The notes beneath the pieces are model-generated. The model was not told the origin of the DNA and ran no database searches. It was given only the letters and a program-made list of their open reading frames with translations. Shown here in pieces: positions 18,901-27,850 of a stretch of 64,000 nucleotides of DNA. Made by a program: the position numbers and the translations under genes. Each line of letters opens with the position of its first letter. Positions within the stretch are counted from its first letter, which is position 1. Origin of the DNA: CAIPAT01 sp041665605 (GTDB lineage Bacteria > Verrucomicrobiota > Lentisphaeria > Victivallales > Victivallaceae); NCBI GenBank assembly GCA_041665605.1, contig JBAYIO010000016.1:1-64000 (forward strand), read 5' to 3'.

Positions 18901-19087
18901 GCGCCGCCCAGCAGAACGCCAGAAATATTCTGGTTCCGGCGGAAAACCCGGTGAAATTATCGAAAATGAGCAATAGGGCAATGGTCACCAGATTGACTGC
19001 CGCCAGGCGGCAGAGCGCCTTGAATGCAGTCTGGTTCAGGTTGCGCATTTTCAGATTAGTCAAAGTTTCTGATAAATTTTCCGGCAT
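15902..19087 (-). CDS. Giant membrane-anchored coiled-coil protein (DUF4175-like)
   Basis: A 1061-residue protein. Two hydrophobic segments lie in the first 70 residues and another near 145-165. A long extracytoplasmic beta-rich part follows (PPSYTHLKAE and similar), then coiled-coil stretches rich in Gln, Lys and Glu. The C-terminal section is Gly-rich with GGRSGEGRSGKSSGQFVEKE. The architecture resembles DUF4175-type proteins found beside MoxR/VWA genes. The start at 19087 has AGGA five nt upstream and overlaps the previous gene by 32 bp; a second Met at 19048 lacks a ribosome site. Known: the function of these proteins is unestablished. It probably forms a large envelope assembly with the VWA partners. 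Confidence 0.65.
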   Translation of the reverse strand: MPENLSETLTNLKMRNLNQTAFKALCRLAAVNLVTIALLLIFDNFTGFSAGTRIFLAFCWAALNLGLTIKTVRELLAARLTDKQAAMELEKRFKIRDNSLVNAVCFKDDADIPEAMKKMFLSYADARCSKMTISGLWQNRGCRRIFWSTLIISGISLFYFVPFHRYAGNALLRFTNPHAQLAALNFTQFQITPGDALVPEGSDLKITADAFRDGERRSSLKILVKGEGVPILYPMDSQDGHSVFILKNMVADLTYSIQCGNESSRDFKVIVKQKPRFEQLTVTVSPPSYTHLKAETYGANIREISALSGSGINITAMPPDKMGCGFSVNNSIKNAKPPLSFKLDKNLSANAFIQGDDGVLYPDAWTCDFKVINDRPPQVRFLNRETNIEAGFGQTVPLYFSAEDDFGIDRLAVVVSVNDRKATIKEFRYDLPPQNRVKEVYSLKIIHGLFPPGGSAEVNIVATDNHLPGQTGITPVPVTIHVVDLVEKLKESIGQSNDSKLYELLFQTIDQQQSIRSWVTAQLNNFRKNEAFRLSGEQRNIRNLLAKAETEAANLVKRKSLKKDFAETLTVIKNSSAGELEKMTGNLAQNSENIKSAVKVNEIVLVQTRLIEQLQKLLGAMAVVKQQEVKQQEQTKDEAQEKELYDKLQQVKSKLDEFIKDQRKIIKDTEALDPKKTDDWSDKEEKLLGNLASREAEWAQFFKAAFNDLSKKQNQDFSNSAMADEFVEMYEELQKAGDALKSKKNIEIATLAEDTAATSAQSVAANLERWLADKQDNIKWNAEEDGKMNDTKLTDLPAELTDIIGDLIEKEEDMGDDTQDSTNSFTWDTDAALGWGVMDGNIDSMQAKGITGNVMPNNNEVGGRSGEGRSGKSSGQFVEKEATGKGGRKTPTRLTQSPFEKGTVEDKSKDAQGGASGGGKQSGLGDEGLAGVTPEQDQDISQRLAGNQGELKQRTQALLKKLSDRNLPTGNLREALEKMRQIEQGGIDGGIDIRRARNEMAAALRNAKTALDTSVKSEEEKQKQRKHQAFTVKFEQQEKVPAGYEEYVGRYFKALASEADE

Positions 19088-20156
19088 TGCCGTCCTGCTC
19101 CGCGTTAAGGGTTATGGCGGTTCCGGGTTTCACCGCTTCAAGCTGTTTAAACATGATAAGTTTACGGTTCATCTCGCCGCCCTGCTGCTTGTGCCGCAGC
19201 ATGATGTAACGGCGGTCTATCTTCCATTCACTGCCGGCCAGATGCCAGCTCCAGATATCCAGATGCCACAGGATGCCTCCGTTCAAGTGCTTCTTTGCAT
19301 CGTAAACGTCGGCGCGGCGGAAATATGCCAGCGTTTTGGCGAATGAAGTGTTGCCTGCCAGATCAAGTATCCAGCGGTCGTTAAAGAAATCATCCGCCAG
19401 CGGGAATACTTTTTTAAGTTCCGCCAAAGCGTTTTCCGGCAGCGCCGGGCCTTTCAGATTTTCCGGTCCGTCACCCGACATTCCTGCGAGTACATGCGAG
19501 TCGGTCATAATGAATACATCGTATGTTCCGGGCAGCAGATTTTTGAATTCAAAAGAGTTGTCTTTTATGCTGGCGAAGCAGACATTTTCGCGCAGGTTGT
19601 CCAGCGCCGATACTTTGATCAGCCTACCGTAGCCCGCAACAGTTCCGGAAACCGGGGCGGTTGGAATTCCATGACGTTCCGTAAAGGTTATTTTTACCGG
19701 ATAGACGACGTCGCTCATCGCTTGCCCGATTTCGCCTTTCTCCTGCTTATTAAGAAATATTTTTTTCGGCCCTTCACCCTTGAAGCGGAACGGCAGCGAG
19801 ATGATATGGCCGCGGACGGTCTGTCCGTTGGTCAGCAACACTTCCGTGCCGAAATTAATAAACGGATAAGTGCCTTCAAAATAAATTTTGTCCACTTTGC
19901 CGTCTTCTTTGTACTTCCATGGCCGGTTCATTTCCTGTTTTTCGATTACCTGACTGATGGAAATAATATCTTCCAGCAATATTTTCCGTTCATAGGCGGA
20001 GCCTGCCGGAATCATGGTGAGCGGGCGGCTGCCGAGGATAGCCAGTTCCCCGTTAAGCATTTTGCCGTCGGACAGTACGATATCCGCCTGATGCCATTCA
20101 CCGGCGGATGCGGCGGCCATCATCATGGAGAGCATCATTGTCAGTATTTTTTTCAT
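19056..20156 (-). CDS. Secreted protein of the MoxR/VWA operon, unknown function
   Basis: A 366-residue protein with a signal peptide (MKKILTMMLSMMMAAASA) and a mature start at GEWHQADIVLSDG. The first third resembles a short SH3-like strand-rich fold (DGKMLNGELAILGSRPLTMI). The middle contains a carboxypeptidase-regulatory-like segment ending in FKNLLPGTYDVFIMTDS. No active site is visible. It lies 10 bp after the second VWA gene and overlaps the next gene by 32 bp, so it belongs to the operon. Role unknown; an extracytoplasmic partner of the VWA proteins is the natural guess. Confidence 0.65.
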   Translation of the reverse strand: MKKILTMMLSMMMAAASAGEWHQADIVLSDGKMLNGELAILGSRPLTMIPAGSAYERKILLEDIISISQVIEKQEMNRPWKYKEDGKVDKIYFEGTYPFINFGTEVLLTNGQTVRGHIISLPFRFKGEGPKKIFLNKQEKGEIGQAMSDVVYPVKITFTERHGIPTAPVSGTVAGYGRLIKVSALDNLRENVCFASIKDNSFEFKNLLPGTYDVFIMTDSHVLAGMSGDGPENLKGPALPENALAELKKVFPLADDFFNDRWILDLAGNTSFAKTLAYFRRADVYDAKKHLNGGILWHLDIWSWHLAGSEWKIDRRYIMLRHKQQGGEMNRKLIMFKQLEAVKPGTAITLNAEQDGNAGKFIRNFD

Positions 20157-20166
20157 ATTTTATACC

Positions 20167-22308
20167 TCAGAAAAGGTTGAACCTCCTGCGCAGATACCAT
20201 CCGGCGACGAGGAAAATGAGCAGCGCCAGGAAGAAGAACGGCGTCTCAAATACCGGATACCATTCCCGTTCGATATCGTTTTTCTGGATCGTTCCCAGCA
20301 CATCTTTGAGCAATGCCGATTTTTCCTCGATGTTGTAAATGCGTCCGGACGGGCAGAATTTCAGAAAATTGTCATTGGTTACTTTCAGGTCATAATTCTC
20401 CCTGAGTCCGTCGCCGACAGTTATTGTCATGTAGCGTTTGCCGAGGTTCCCGGTTTTATTCCGGCAGACAGTCTGCAAGATGTATTTGCCGGGCTTCAGT
20501 TCATGGAATTCAGCGGTGTATAACTGTCCCTCGCGGGAAAGAGTGAGCGCTGCAGCGGCGGCCTGGCTGTCCGCCGGATATATCGTTGATTCAATTTTCA
20601 AATCCGGATCGGTTTGTTCAGCATCAGACAGGCTGGGCAATGCCGTGACCTTCAGTTTTTCTCCGGGCATCAGTTCGCTGCTGTTGACTGTGACTTTCAG
20701 CGCTTCATCACGGCTGGCCCCGGCATACGCCAGCATCTGTTCCCAGAAAGTACGGAAATTCATATTGCGTTGACTGCCTTTTCCCCAGAGATGCAATGAG
20801 TTGGTCAATACGGCTATGACTTTACCGCGTCCGTAGGGGAGGGCGGCTACCAGCGGATAACGGCCTTCGCCGCCTTCAGCCCAGAGCAGCGTTTCCGCTC
20901 CTTCCTTAACACTGTCCACCATGTTGATCCCTTTAATCAATTCAGCTTCACTGCCGCATAATTCGGCCAGTCTGGACGAAAAACTGCTCTTGCTCTGTTC
21001 CGGCGGCATAAGTTTGAAATTACCTGAAACAAACTGAATTTTAGCGCTTTTCACCGGCATCATTGACGCCAGCGGCGAAGATGGCGGCAACTGTCCGAAA
21101 GATTCGGTGCCGCCGAGTAAAATCAAATTGCCGCCATTGGAAACATATTGCTCAAGAACTGAGCTTTCCGCTTCGCTTACGAGGCCGTCGCGATTGCTGC
21201 CCAGCACAAATACATCGGCCTGCTTCATTGCTGCCGGATTGGCTGGAATCCCGGTTTTGAATGCCTGGTCAATGTTGGTGCCTGTCACATTATAGCTGTC
21301 GGCTTTTAATTTGTAAATCGCCGTGAATTTTTTACCGCTGCCGAGCAGCAGACGGACCAGCGGCCGGAAACTGTTGGTCAGCATCGGGAAGTAGCATACG
21401 GTTTCGCTTTTGCCTTCTTTTACTTCAAGCGAGATTTCCCGTTCATTGTTGATGTATCCGGCTTCATTTGGCAGCCGGTTGAGTTTCAGCATTACGGTAT
21501 GAATGCCGGGTATGGCGAAAGAGCTGCGGAATTCAATTATTTTCCTGCCGCCCGGTTGCAGTTCAAATCTTTCAGTTTTCTCCAGTTTCCCGTCAACCGT
21601 GATTTTCAGTTCCACTGAAGCCGGAGTTTTGAATCCGGTAAGCGCAACCGGGATATTCAAGTTCATTTCCTCATTGGTGCGGAGCGATTCAGGCGCTTGA
21701 AACGGGTCCAGCCGGAGATCAGGCACATCATTCATCTCAGACCCGAATTTGACCGCGAATACCGGCAGACCGGCATGGGTGCCGCTGAACCCGGAATGGT
21801 CAAGTCCGTCAGAGAGCAGAATTACGGCGGCGGTACGTGAGAACCCGATATCTTTGTCGAGCGTGTTGAATGCCCGTTTAAGGTCGGTGCCGCCGCGGGC
21901 ATTGTACATTTGCAGTTGTTTAACGTCAGCCGGTGCGGCTTTGCTGCTGAATATGTACGAATGTTTCTGACAATTGCTGAAATCCGTCCGGTTCAGGCTT
22001 CCCATAAAAGCCTTTGCTGATTCCAGCCGGCTTTTGCCGTCGGGCATGTCGGTGGTATTCATGGAATCTGAGCCGTCAAGCAGGAATATTACATTCGAGC
22101 GCTGGCGGTTCAATTCCCGGATTATTATTCCTGGATTCAGCAGCATTGTAACAGCGACGGCAACTGCGGCCAGCCGCAACACCATCAGAATAAGTATGCG
22201 GCGCGGCGGGATGTCCATGCCGTAACGGGCGGTGTACCAGACCGCCGCGAAGGCAGCAGCGCCGGTCAGCAGAATCAGCCAGAGCGGAATCAGCGGATAG
22301 AATCTCAT
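20167..22308 (-). CDS. VWA-domain membrane protein with glutamine-amidotransferase-like domain
   Basis: A 713-residue protein. Two N-terminal membrane segments lead to a VWA domain with the MIDAS motif DGSDSMN (near residue 78) and a later LLSDGLDHSG. A beta-rich region follows, then a class-I glutamine-amidotransferase-like Rossmann domain (ADVFVLGSNRDG, then YVSNGGNLILLGG) without an obvious Cys nucleophile. A final membrane segment sits at the extreme C-terminus (FFFLALLIFLVAGWYLRRR). Known: such VWA proteins accompany MoxR ATPases and DUF58 proteins in Bat-type clusters. The start overlaps the stop of the upstream BatA-like gene by 4 bp. Confidence 0.8.
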   Translation of the reverse strand: MRFYPLIPLWLILLTGAAAFAAVWYTARYGMDIPPRRILILMVLRLAAVAVAVTMLLNPGIIIRELNRQRSNVIFLLDGSDSMNTTDMPDGKSRLESAKAFMGSLNRTDFSNCQKHSYIFSSKAAPADVKQLQMYNARGGTDLKRAFNTLDKDIGFSRTAAVILLSDGLDHSGFSGTHAGLPVFAVKFGSEMNDVPDLRLDPFQAPESLRTNEEMNLNIPVALTGFKTPASVELKITVDGKLEKTERFELQPGGRKIIEFRSSFAIPGIHTVMLKLNRLPNEAGYINNEREISLEVKEGKSETVCYFPMLTNSFRPLVRLLLGSGKKFTAIYKLKADSYNVTGTNIDQAFKTGIPANPAAMKQADVFVLGSNRDGLVSEAESSVLEQYVSNGGNLILLGGTESFGQLPPSSPLASMMPVKSAKIQFVSGNFKLMPPEQSKSSFSSRLAELCGSEAELIKGINMVDSVKEGAETLLWAEGGEGRYPLVAALPYGRGKVIAVLTNSLHLWGKGSQRNMNFRTFWEQMLAYAGASRDEALKVTVNSSELMPGEKLKVTALPSLSDAEQTDPDLKIESTIYPADSQAAAAALTLSREGQLYTAEFHELKPGKYILQTVCRNKTGNLGKRYMTITVGDGLRENYDLKVTNDNFLKFCPSGRIYNIEEKSALLKDVLGTIQKNDIEREWYPVFETPFFFLALLIFLVAGWYLRRRFNLF

Positions 22309-24350
22309 GATTTGTTCCTCCTGCTGATAGATTTTTTTATTCCAGCCAGGACCATGCCGGCATTGCCGCCGATGACGAATTCAGCGGCTGACAGGAGCAG
22401 CATCAGAAGCAGCAGCGCTCCGGAAAGATCGGTGCCGTTGCGCAGTTTAGTCACTTGACTCGTTATATCCGCTCCGATGTCCAGCAACGCCACTGGAGAG
22501 TCGAAAAAAGATTTGATATCGCCGGAGTCGCTGACATCGGTTACGCTTTCGGAACTGTCCGGCCTGACGACGGCGGCTTCATATTCCGCTCCGCTGAAAA
22601 GTATTACTCCAGGCAGCCAGTTTTCGGTGAAAACGCATTTGCCGTTTCTGGTTTTTAATTCCCCGCTGCGTCCGTAAGTGGTTGAAAAATTTATTTTATC
22701 GCCGTACAGTTCGATATTTTCGCCGCAAACAGAACTCAGATTTCTATCGCTGCCTCCAGCCGCATAATTGATCAGCGCCGATAACGCTACAGGAAAGGAT
22801 TTCAGAAGCGGCCAGTTGGAGAAGTCGCGTCGCAGATCGAATGACAGCGCAATCCATTTGCCTTTACCGGCCGGCTGTTCCAGGATCATCGGTTCTTCGC
22901 CATTTACCGCTATGACCTTGCCCGCCGGATATCGTATCTGCTGGATTTTGCGCCATTTGATTAAGTCTAACTGGAGCAGATCGTTCAATTCGGACAGCGG
23001 TTTATTGAAGCGCAGGCCGCTTTGATTGAACGGTGCAGCCGCGCGGTAAACATTATAAATCTTGTAATTGGATACTTTGGCAAGAGAAGCATAAGTTTCC
23101 TGACTGGAATTGTTCAACGGCAGCGAAATCAGGACGCCGCCATTATCCAGGTAGCGCCGGATCAGCAGCGCTTTGTCATCCGGCAGTTTTTCGCCTTGCG
23201 CCAGCCATAATATATGGAAGCTTTTTAACCGTTCGCCGGTAAGGCCTCCGAGAGTTTCGGTCTCCGTCCTGATGCCGAGGACCGGATTGTTTTTGACCGG
23301 ATCAATTGCAAAGCGGAGAAAATAGAAGGGGTCCGGTTCGTTGTCATGCATCTCTTTCACCAGCAGGACATTTATGCAGCCGGAGGCGTTGAACGTAAAA
23401 AACGCCTTATTGTCCAGCGGGATATTCTCGTCGGTGATTTTTACGCATCCGATAATCCTGCCGCTGCGCATTGGCACAAACACGAACCGGTCTGAAGCTG
23501 AACTTTGCTCCTTTACGGACAACTGCCTGGTCTGCACTGTTTTTCCGTCAATCTCCAGTTCCACTCTGACATCTTTCGAGTTTTTGCCGTGATTGACGAT
23601 TTTGTATGGAATATTTACCGTCCGGTTGACGATTTTTGGCGTTGAATCAATATCTACTCCATCGACTGAAAGATTGTCGCCGCCGCCGTTGAACGGCATA
23701 CAGAAAATCCGGCAGTTCTCAAGCGGAGCGGTGCTGATGGCACGCGACGGTTTGTTGTTTTTCTGGAAATCTGAAAGAATGTAGATTTCCCGGTTGAGCC
23801 CGGGAGCTTTGCGCAACTGTTCAATCGCTGCCTGCATGGCGGCGCTCATGCTTCCGGTGGCGGCGGTGATCTGGGCCTGCCGCACCTGTTTCAAGACTTC
23901 CGCCTTATCCCGCGTCAGGTTGATGCCCTGTCTGCCGGACAGCAGCACCAGCGCAGCCCCGTCATCGCCGGACAGCGAATTCAGTATTTCCTCCGCTTTG
24001 CGTTTTGCGAAGTCGAACCCGGTTCCGCCCGCGGAAAGACTGCGCTGCATGGACATTGAATCGTCCAGAATGATGACCGCTTCAGTGCTGCCGCCGGGGA
24101 TGAAGTTGAATCGCTTGAAATAGATATGAGCCATTGCCAGCACCAGCAGCAGGATTATCAATGTCCGCAATGCCAGCAGCAATATCTCGTAGAATTTGCG
24201 ACGGTAGGCAAAATAACGTTCCTTTTTGACGAAAAAGAACAAAGTGGAGAAATGAACGCGGATTTTGCGGCGTTTGAAGAAAAGATGCAGCAGCACCGGC
24301 AGCAGCACTGCCGGTAACGCCCACAAAAACATTGGATTGCCGAAATCCAT
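22305..24350 (-). CDS. BatA-like membrane protein with VWA domain
   Basis: A 681-residue protein. It begins with the characteristic BatA N-terminal region (MDFGNPMFLWALPAVLLPVL, then LHLFFKRRKIRVHFSTLFFF), with two membrane segments within the first 80 residues. The VWA domain has an intact MIDAS DDSMSM (near 94-99) and a second strand YILSDFQKN. A GATase-like stretch IRRYLDNGGVLIS appears in the middle, and a last membrane segment lies near the C-terminus (GALLLLMLLLSAAEFVI). Known: Bat proteins work with MoxR ATPases in envelope stress or metal-loading roles. Start and stop overlap neighbouring genes, so translation is coupled. Confidence 0.85.
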   Translation of the reverse strand: MDFGNPMFLWALPAVLLPVLLHLFFKRRKIRVHFSTLFFFVKKERYFAYRRKFYEILLLALRTLIILLLVLAMAHIYFKRFNFIPGGSTEAVIILDDSMSMQRSLSAGGTGFDFAKRKAEEILNSLSGDDGAALVLLSGRQGINLTRDKAEVLKQVRQAQITAATGSMSAAMQAAIEQLRKAPGLNREIYILSDFQKNNKPSRAISTAPLENCRIFCMPFNGGGDNLSVDGVDIDSTPKIVNRTVNIPYKIVNHGKNSKDVRVELEIDGKTVQTRQLSVKEQSSASDRFVFVPMRSGRIIGCVKITDENIPLDNKAFFTFNASGCINVLLVKEMHDNEPDPFYFLRFAIDPVKNNPVLGIRTETETLGGLTGERLKSFHILWLAQGEKLPDDKALLIRRYLDNGGVLISLPLNNSSQETYASLAKVSNYKIYNVYRAAAPFNQSGLRFNKPLSELNDLLQLDLIKWRKIQQIRYPAGKVIAVNGEEPMILEQPAGKGKWIALSFDLRRDFSNWPLLKSFPVALSALINYAAGGSDRNLSSVCGENIELYGDKINFSTTYGRSGELKTRNGKCVFTENWLPGVILFSGAEYEAAVVRPDSSESVTDVSDSGDIKSFFDSPVALLDIGADITSQVTKLRNGTDLSGALLLLMLLLSAAEFVIGGNAGMVLAGIKKSISRRNKS

Positions 24351-25252
24351 CAGAACATGGTCTCCCGTTTGGAAAAGTATGCTGCCAGCGCCCGTTCAAA
24401 CGGTGTTGAAACGGTCAGGGTTTCGAACGAGATACGCTGGCTGTCACAGAAATTTTTTAAATTGATGTTATATTTATTCAGCGCGGATAAAAAGAAATCC
24501 CTGCATGCTTCGCTTTCCATATCCATCGTCTCGCCGGTTTCCAGATCTTCGAACTGAACAAGCCCTTTATATGGGAATTTCAGCTCTTCATCATTGAGTA
24601 CCTGAAACAGTATGACTTCACATTTTTTGAACGTCAGATGGTGCAGCGATTTCAGAAATTCAGGGTCATGATCGAAAAAATCGGAAAAGATGATGACCAT
24701 GGAGCGCTGCGGCACTTGTTCGGCGATGCGCTTGAGGCAACCGCCGGCATCGGATTTGCCCTCCGGCGACAGATGCTCCAGCAGCTTCAGCAAAGTGATC
24801 AAGTGGGCGCGGGAGAATTTACATTCGGCGGCATCCAGGATTTTGTCGTTGTAAGTGAACAGTCCGAAAGCATCGCGCTGCTGATGCATCAGATACATAA
24901 ACGCCGCCGCCATATAGCACGCATAGTTGAATTTTACCGGCACCGGCCTGCCGGAAGCCATGCCCATTGATCCGGATTTATCCAGCACAATATACGAACG
25001 CAAATTGGTTTCTTCTTCAAAGCGCTTAATATAGTAACGGTCAGACCGGGCATAGGTTTTCCAGTCGATATATTTGATGCTGTCGCCTGGCGAATACTTG
25101 CGGTATTCGGCGAATTCGGAAGAAAAACCATGATAGGGAGAACGGTGCAGTCCGAGCATTGCACCTTCGACCATGGCTTTTGCCACCAGCTCGATATTCT
25201 TCAGGGAATCGAGCGTTTCCGGCGGCAGATATTTGTATTGGCTGCGTGCCAT
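24350..25252 (-). CDS. DUF58 domain protein
   Basis: A 300-residue soluble protein of the DUF58 family. The signature YSPGDSIKYIDWKTYARSD is followed by a VWA-like MIDAS (LDKSGSM near 93-99). The C-terminal VWA-like half has VIIFSDFFDHDPEF. Known: DUF58 proteins lie beside MoxR ATPases and VWA proteins and are proposed to link the ATPase to its membrane partners. The stop shares one base with the start of the BatA-like gene. The start is 16 bp after moxR. Confidence 0.88.
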   Translation of the reverse strand: MARSQYKYLPPETLDSLKNIELVAKAMVEGAMLGLHRSPYHGFSSEFAEYRKYSPGDSIKYIDWKTYARSDRYYIKRFEEETNLRSYIVLDKSGSMGMASGRPVPVKFNYACYMAAAFMYLMHQQRDAFGLFTYNDKILDAAECKFSRAHLITLLKLLEHLSPEGKSDAGGCLKRIAEQVPQRSMVIIFSDFFDHDPEFLKSLHHLTFKKCEVILFQVLNDEELKFPYKGLVQFEDLETGETMDMESEACRDFFLSALNKYNINLKNFCDSQRISFETLTVSTPFERALAAYFSKRETMF

Positions 25253-25268
25253 CAGGCGTTATCTCCGG

Positions 25269-26276
25269 TTAGTTTTTAGGCTCGGGCACATGTTTCATCA
25301 GCATGCTGATGATTGAGTCCGGAGTCAGGTTCTCCCCCGCCGCATGAAAATTGCAGGCCATGCGGTGGCGCAGCACTTCGTGGGCGCAGCACCTGGCATC
25401 GTCGCAGCAGACGTTGAAGCGTCCGTTCAGCGCGGCGCGGGCTTTGGCGGCCAGCATCAGATATTGTCCGGCGCGGGGCCCGGCGCCGAAGCTCAGGTTC
25501 TGCCGGATGAATTCCGGCGCTTCCGGGTTGTCCGGACGCGAAAGTCTGGCCAGGTCAGCGCAATAGGATATTACATGGTCGCTTACCGGAATCGCCCGGA
25601 CTACTTTCTGGAAGTAGAGCAGCATCGGTCCGCTGATGATTTTTTCCAGTTTAACTTCGCGGTTGCCGGTAGTCTGCTTTAAAATCTGGATCTCCTGCTT
25701 GCGGTCCGGATAGTTCAACCGGATCAGGAACATGAAGCGGTCTAACTGGGCTTCGGGCAGGGGATAGGTGCCTTCCTGTTCGATCGGATTTTGAGTGGCC
25801 AGCACGAAAAACGGCTCCGGCAGCACATATTTAACCCCGCTGTTGGTCACATGTTTTTCCTGCATGGCTTCCAGCAGCGCGGCCTGGGTTTTCGGCGGGG
25901 TACGGTTGATTTCATCCGCCAGCAGCAGATTGGTGAAGACCGGTCCTTTTACAAACCGCAACTGCCGGCGTCCGCTGCCCGGCTCTTCGTCAAGGATTTC
26001 AGTACCGGTGATGTCGGAAGGCATCAGATCCGGAGTGAACTGCACTCTTTTGAAATTCAGTTCCAGCACGTGACCGAGGCTTGATACCAGCAGCGTTTTT
26101 GCCAGGCCGGGCACTCCCAGCAGCAGGCAGTGCCCGCCGGAAAGAATGGCAATCAGCACTTTGGCAACCACTTCGTCCTGTCCGACGATTATTTTGGCGA
26201 TCTCGGTCTTCACCGCATGGAATCCGAGCTTAAGTTGTTCAATATCTTTCATCAGACTGTTTTCATCATAAGCCAT
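25269..26276 (-). CDS. MoxR-family AAA+ ATPase
   Basis: A 335-residue cytoplasmic ATPase. The start at ATG 26276 is chosen because GAGG lies 8 nt upstream; the TTG at 26297 overlaps that ribosome site. Walker A GVPGLAKT is at residues 54-61 and Walker B LLADEINRTPPKTQAAL follows. Sensor-1 is ATQNPIEQEGTYPLPEAQLD, and RFMFLIRLNYP marks the arginine-finger region. Known: MoxR AAA+ proteins act as chaperones for VWA partners in metal insertion, complex assembly or stress. It is the only ATPase in the nine-gene operon and likely powers it. Confidence 0.92.
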   Translation of the reverse strand: MAYDENSLMKDIEQLKLGFHAVKTEIAKIIVGQDEVVAKVLIAILSGGHCLLLGVPGLAKTLLVSSLGHVLELNFKRVQFTPDLMPSDITGTEILDEEPGSGRRQLRFVKGPVFTNLLLADEINRTPPKTQAALLEAMQEKHVTNSGVKYVLPEPFFVLATQNPIEQEGTYPLPEAQLDRFMFLIRLNYPDRKQEIQILKQTTGNREVKLEKIISGPMLLYFQKVVRAIPVSDHVISYCADLARLSRPDNPEAPEFIRQNLSFGAGPRAGQYLMLAAKARAALNGRFNVCCDDARCCAHEVLRHRMACNFHAAGENLTPDSIISMLMKHVPEPKN

Positions 26277-26323
26277 AATTTTTACCTCATTCTTCAAGTT
26301 TTATCAATATAATTAACTGCTTT

Positions 26324-27850
26324 TTAATGCGTCACAAAATACGTTATCAGGTCAGCTCCGAGCCGGAGAGCGGTTTCTGTGGAATAACAGACGCTGCCGG
26401 GACGCGGGGTGCCCATCCAGCCGCCTGCTATATCCACCGGACTGTAGATTAGTTTATAGCGTTCTCCGTCCCGGATTCCGTACAGCAGCGGTTTACTGCA
26501 GCCCGGATATTTTGCTGCTGCAGCATCGGAAAAGCCGCTTTGTGCAAATTTGAACGGCCCTTTGGAAAATACCGGATCGCTGTCCGGGATGCGTTCAAGC
26601 TGCTGGTTCGGATAAAGAATTGCGCTGATCTGCCTGGCGCTGCCATCAAATTCGTTAAGACCGAGCGAGTTGTTCAACAGCAGGAATCCGCCCTTGTCCA
26701 TGTATGTGCGCAGCCGCTCGATTTCCTGTGCGGTAAGTTTGAACGCGCCGATGCCGCTCAGATACAGGAAAGGATAATCTTCCAGCGGCATTGAGGCAGG
26801 ATTGATATATGCCGGCTGGGTTCCCGCGTCGATATTGACATTTTTTGCCAGATAGCGCATGAATTTGCTTTCGGCGCCCGGGTCGGAATTCCAGATGCCG
26901 CCGGTCTTAACCTGGGCAAAGATTATTTTGTCCGGACTGGCAACTTTGTCTTTTTCACTGTAAGCTTCGCCGGATGCGTAAGCCATGCCGTTTTCAAACC
27001 AGCCGATGGAATATGCTGTCAGATTGACTCCCAGCTCAAGAGCGGTACGGTTCTGGTAAGTTTTAGCATCCGTGATCAGGGATGGTTCCGCGTTATCCCA
27101 GCCGCAGCCCATGCCATAAGGGGAAATTATCGCCGCCAGCCTTGACCCGATATAGACGCCGTCCATCGCCGGTTCGATGGTTTGACCGGTATTGGTCTTG
27201 GCGCTGTTTACCGGAATGACCATGCGGAATACCGGATGGTCAGGTTCCAGCCGCTTGATTGGCGCTTCGGGCAGTATTTTGTGAATTTCCTCCAGCGCGG
27301 AGCGGTAGAAAAATGGCGATCCGACAATTGAGTCAAACCAGATCATGCCGCCGTCAAGCAGATATTGGCGGAGTTTACCGCGCTCTTCCGGCGTGAATTT
27401 CAGCGATCTGCCGCCGGAAAAATACAGGATGGGAATTTCTGACGGAGCACCGCTGAAAGTAGCAAGGTCAACAGTCTGGGTTTTATATTCCAGTTTCATG
27501 TAATTTTTGACTACGCGGAGCAGTTGCTGACAATCAGCCGGTACCATGTTCCAGTCGAACACCCGGCTGGACAGGCCATTTTCCCAGGTGTAATCGATAT
27601 AGCCGCCCCAGACGACTTTGCCGATAAGCGCGGTCGGGCTGGGCGGCCGTTTCTTTTCAGAACGGCGCAGCGGAGTTGCCGGCAAAGGAAGCGGCGGCAT
27701 TGCTTCTCCCCCCTGGCGGCGCTGGGCTTTGGCCGCAGGCGGTTTGCCGACAGGTTTCAGAAAATCATCTTCTCCGGCTGAAAGCGGCAATGCTGTTCCA
27801 GCAAACAATAGCCCGGAAAAGAACATTGACATCAGCAGATTGTTTTTCAT
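26324..27850 (-). CDS. DUF4159-domain secreted protein
   Basis: A 508-residue protein with a signal peptide (MKNNLLMSMFFSGLLFAGTA) and a Pro/Lys-rich linker. Two related DUF4159-type domains follow. Each has a YFSGG or YLSGIG strand and a GATase-like helix-turn: KLRQYLLDGGMIWFDS in the first and RLRTYMDKGGFLLLNNS in the second. Known: DUF4159 proteins co-occur with MoxR and VWA genes; function unassigned. The stop is 47 bp before moxR, and the start overlaps the upstream TPR/PA14-like gene by 4 bp (ATGA). The duplication suggests an arrangement that binds two partners or ligands. Confidence 0.8.
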   Translation of the reverse strand: MKNNLLMSMFFSGLLFAGTALPLSAGEDDFLKPVGKPPAAKAQRRQGGEAMPPLPLPATPLRRSEKKRPPSPTALIGKVVWGGYIDYTWENGLSSRVFDWNMVPADCQQLLRVVKNYMKLEYKTQTVDLATFSGAPSEIPILYFSGGRSLKFTPEERGKLRQYLLDGGMIWFDSIVGSPFFYRSALEEIHKILPEAPIKRLEPDHPVFRMVIPVNSAKTNTGQTIEPAMDGVYIGSRLAAIISPYGMGCGWDNAEPSLITDAKTYQNRTALELGVNLTAYSIGWFENGMAYASGEAYSEKDKVASPDKIIFAQVKTGGIWNSDPGAESKFMRYLAKNVNIDAGTQPAYINPASMPLEDYPFLYLSGIGAFKLTAQEIERLRTYMDKGGFLLLNNSLGLNEFDGSARQISAILYPNQQLERIPDSDPVFSKGPFKFAQSGFSDAAAAKYPGCSKPLLYGIRDGERYKLIYSPVDIAGGWMGTPRPGSVCYSTETALRLGADLITYFVTH

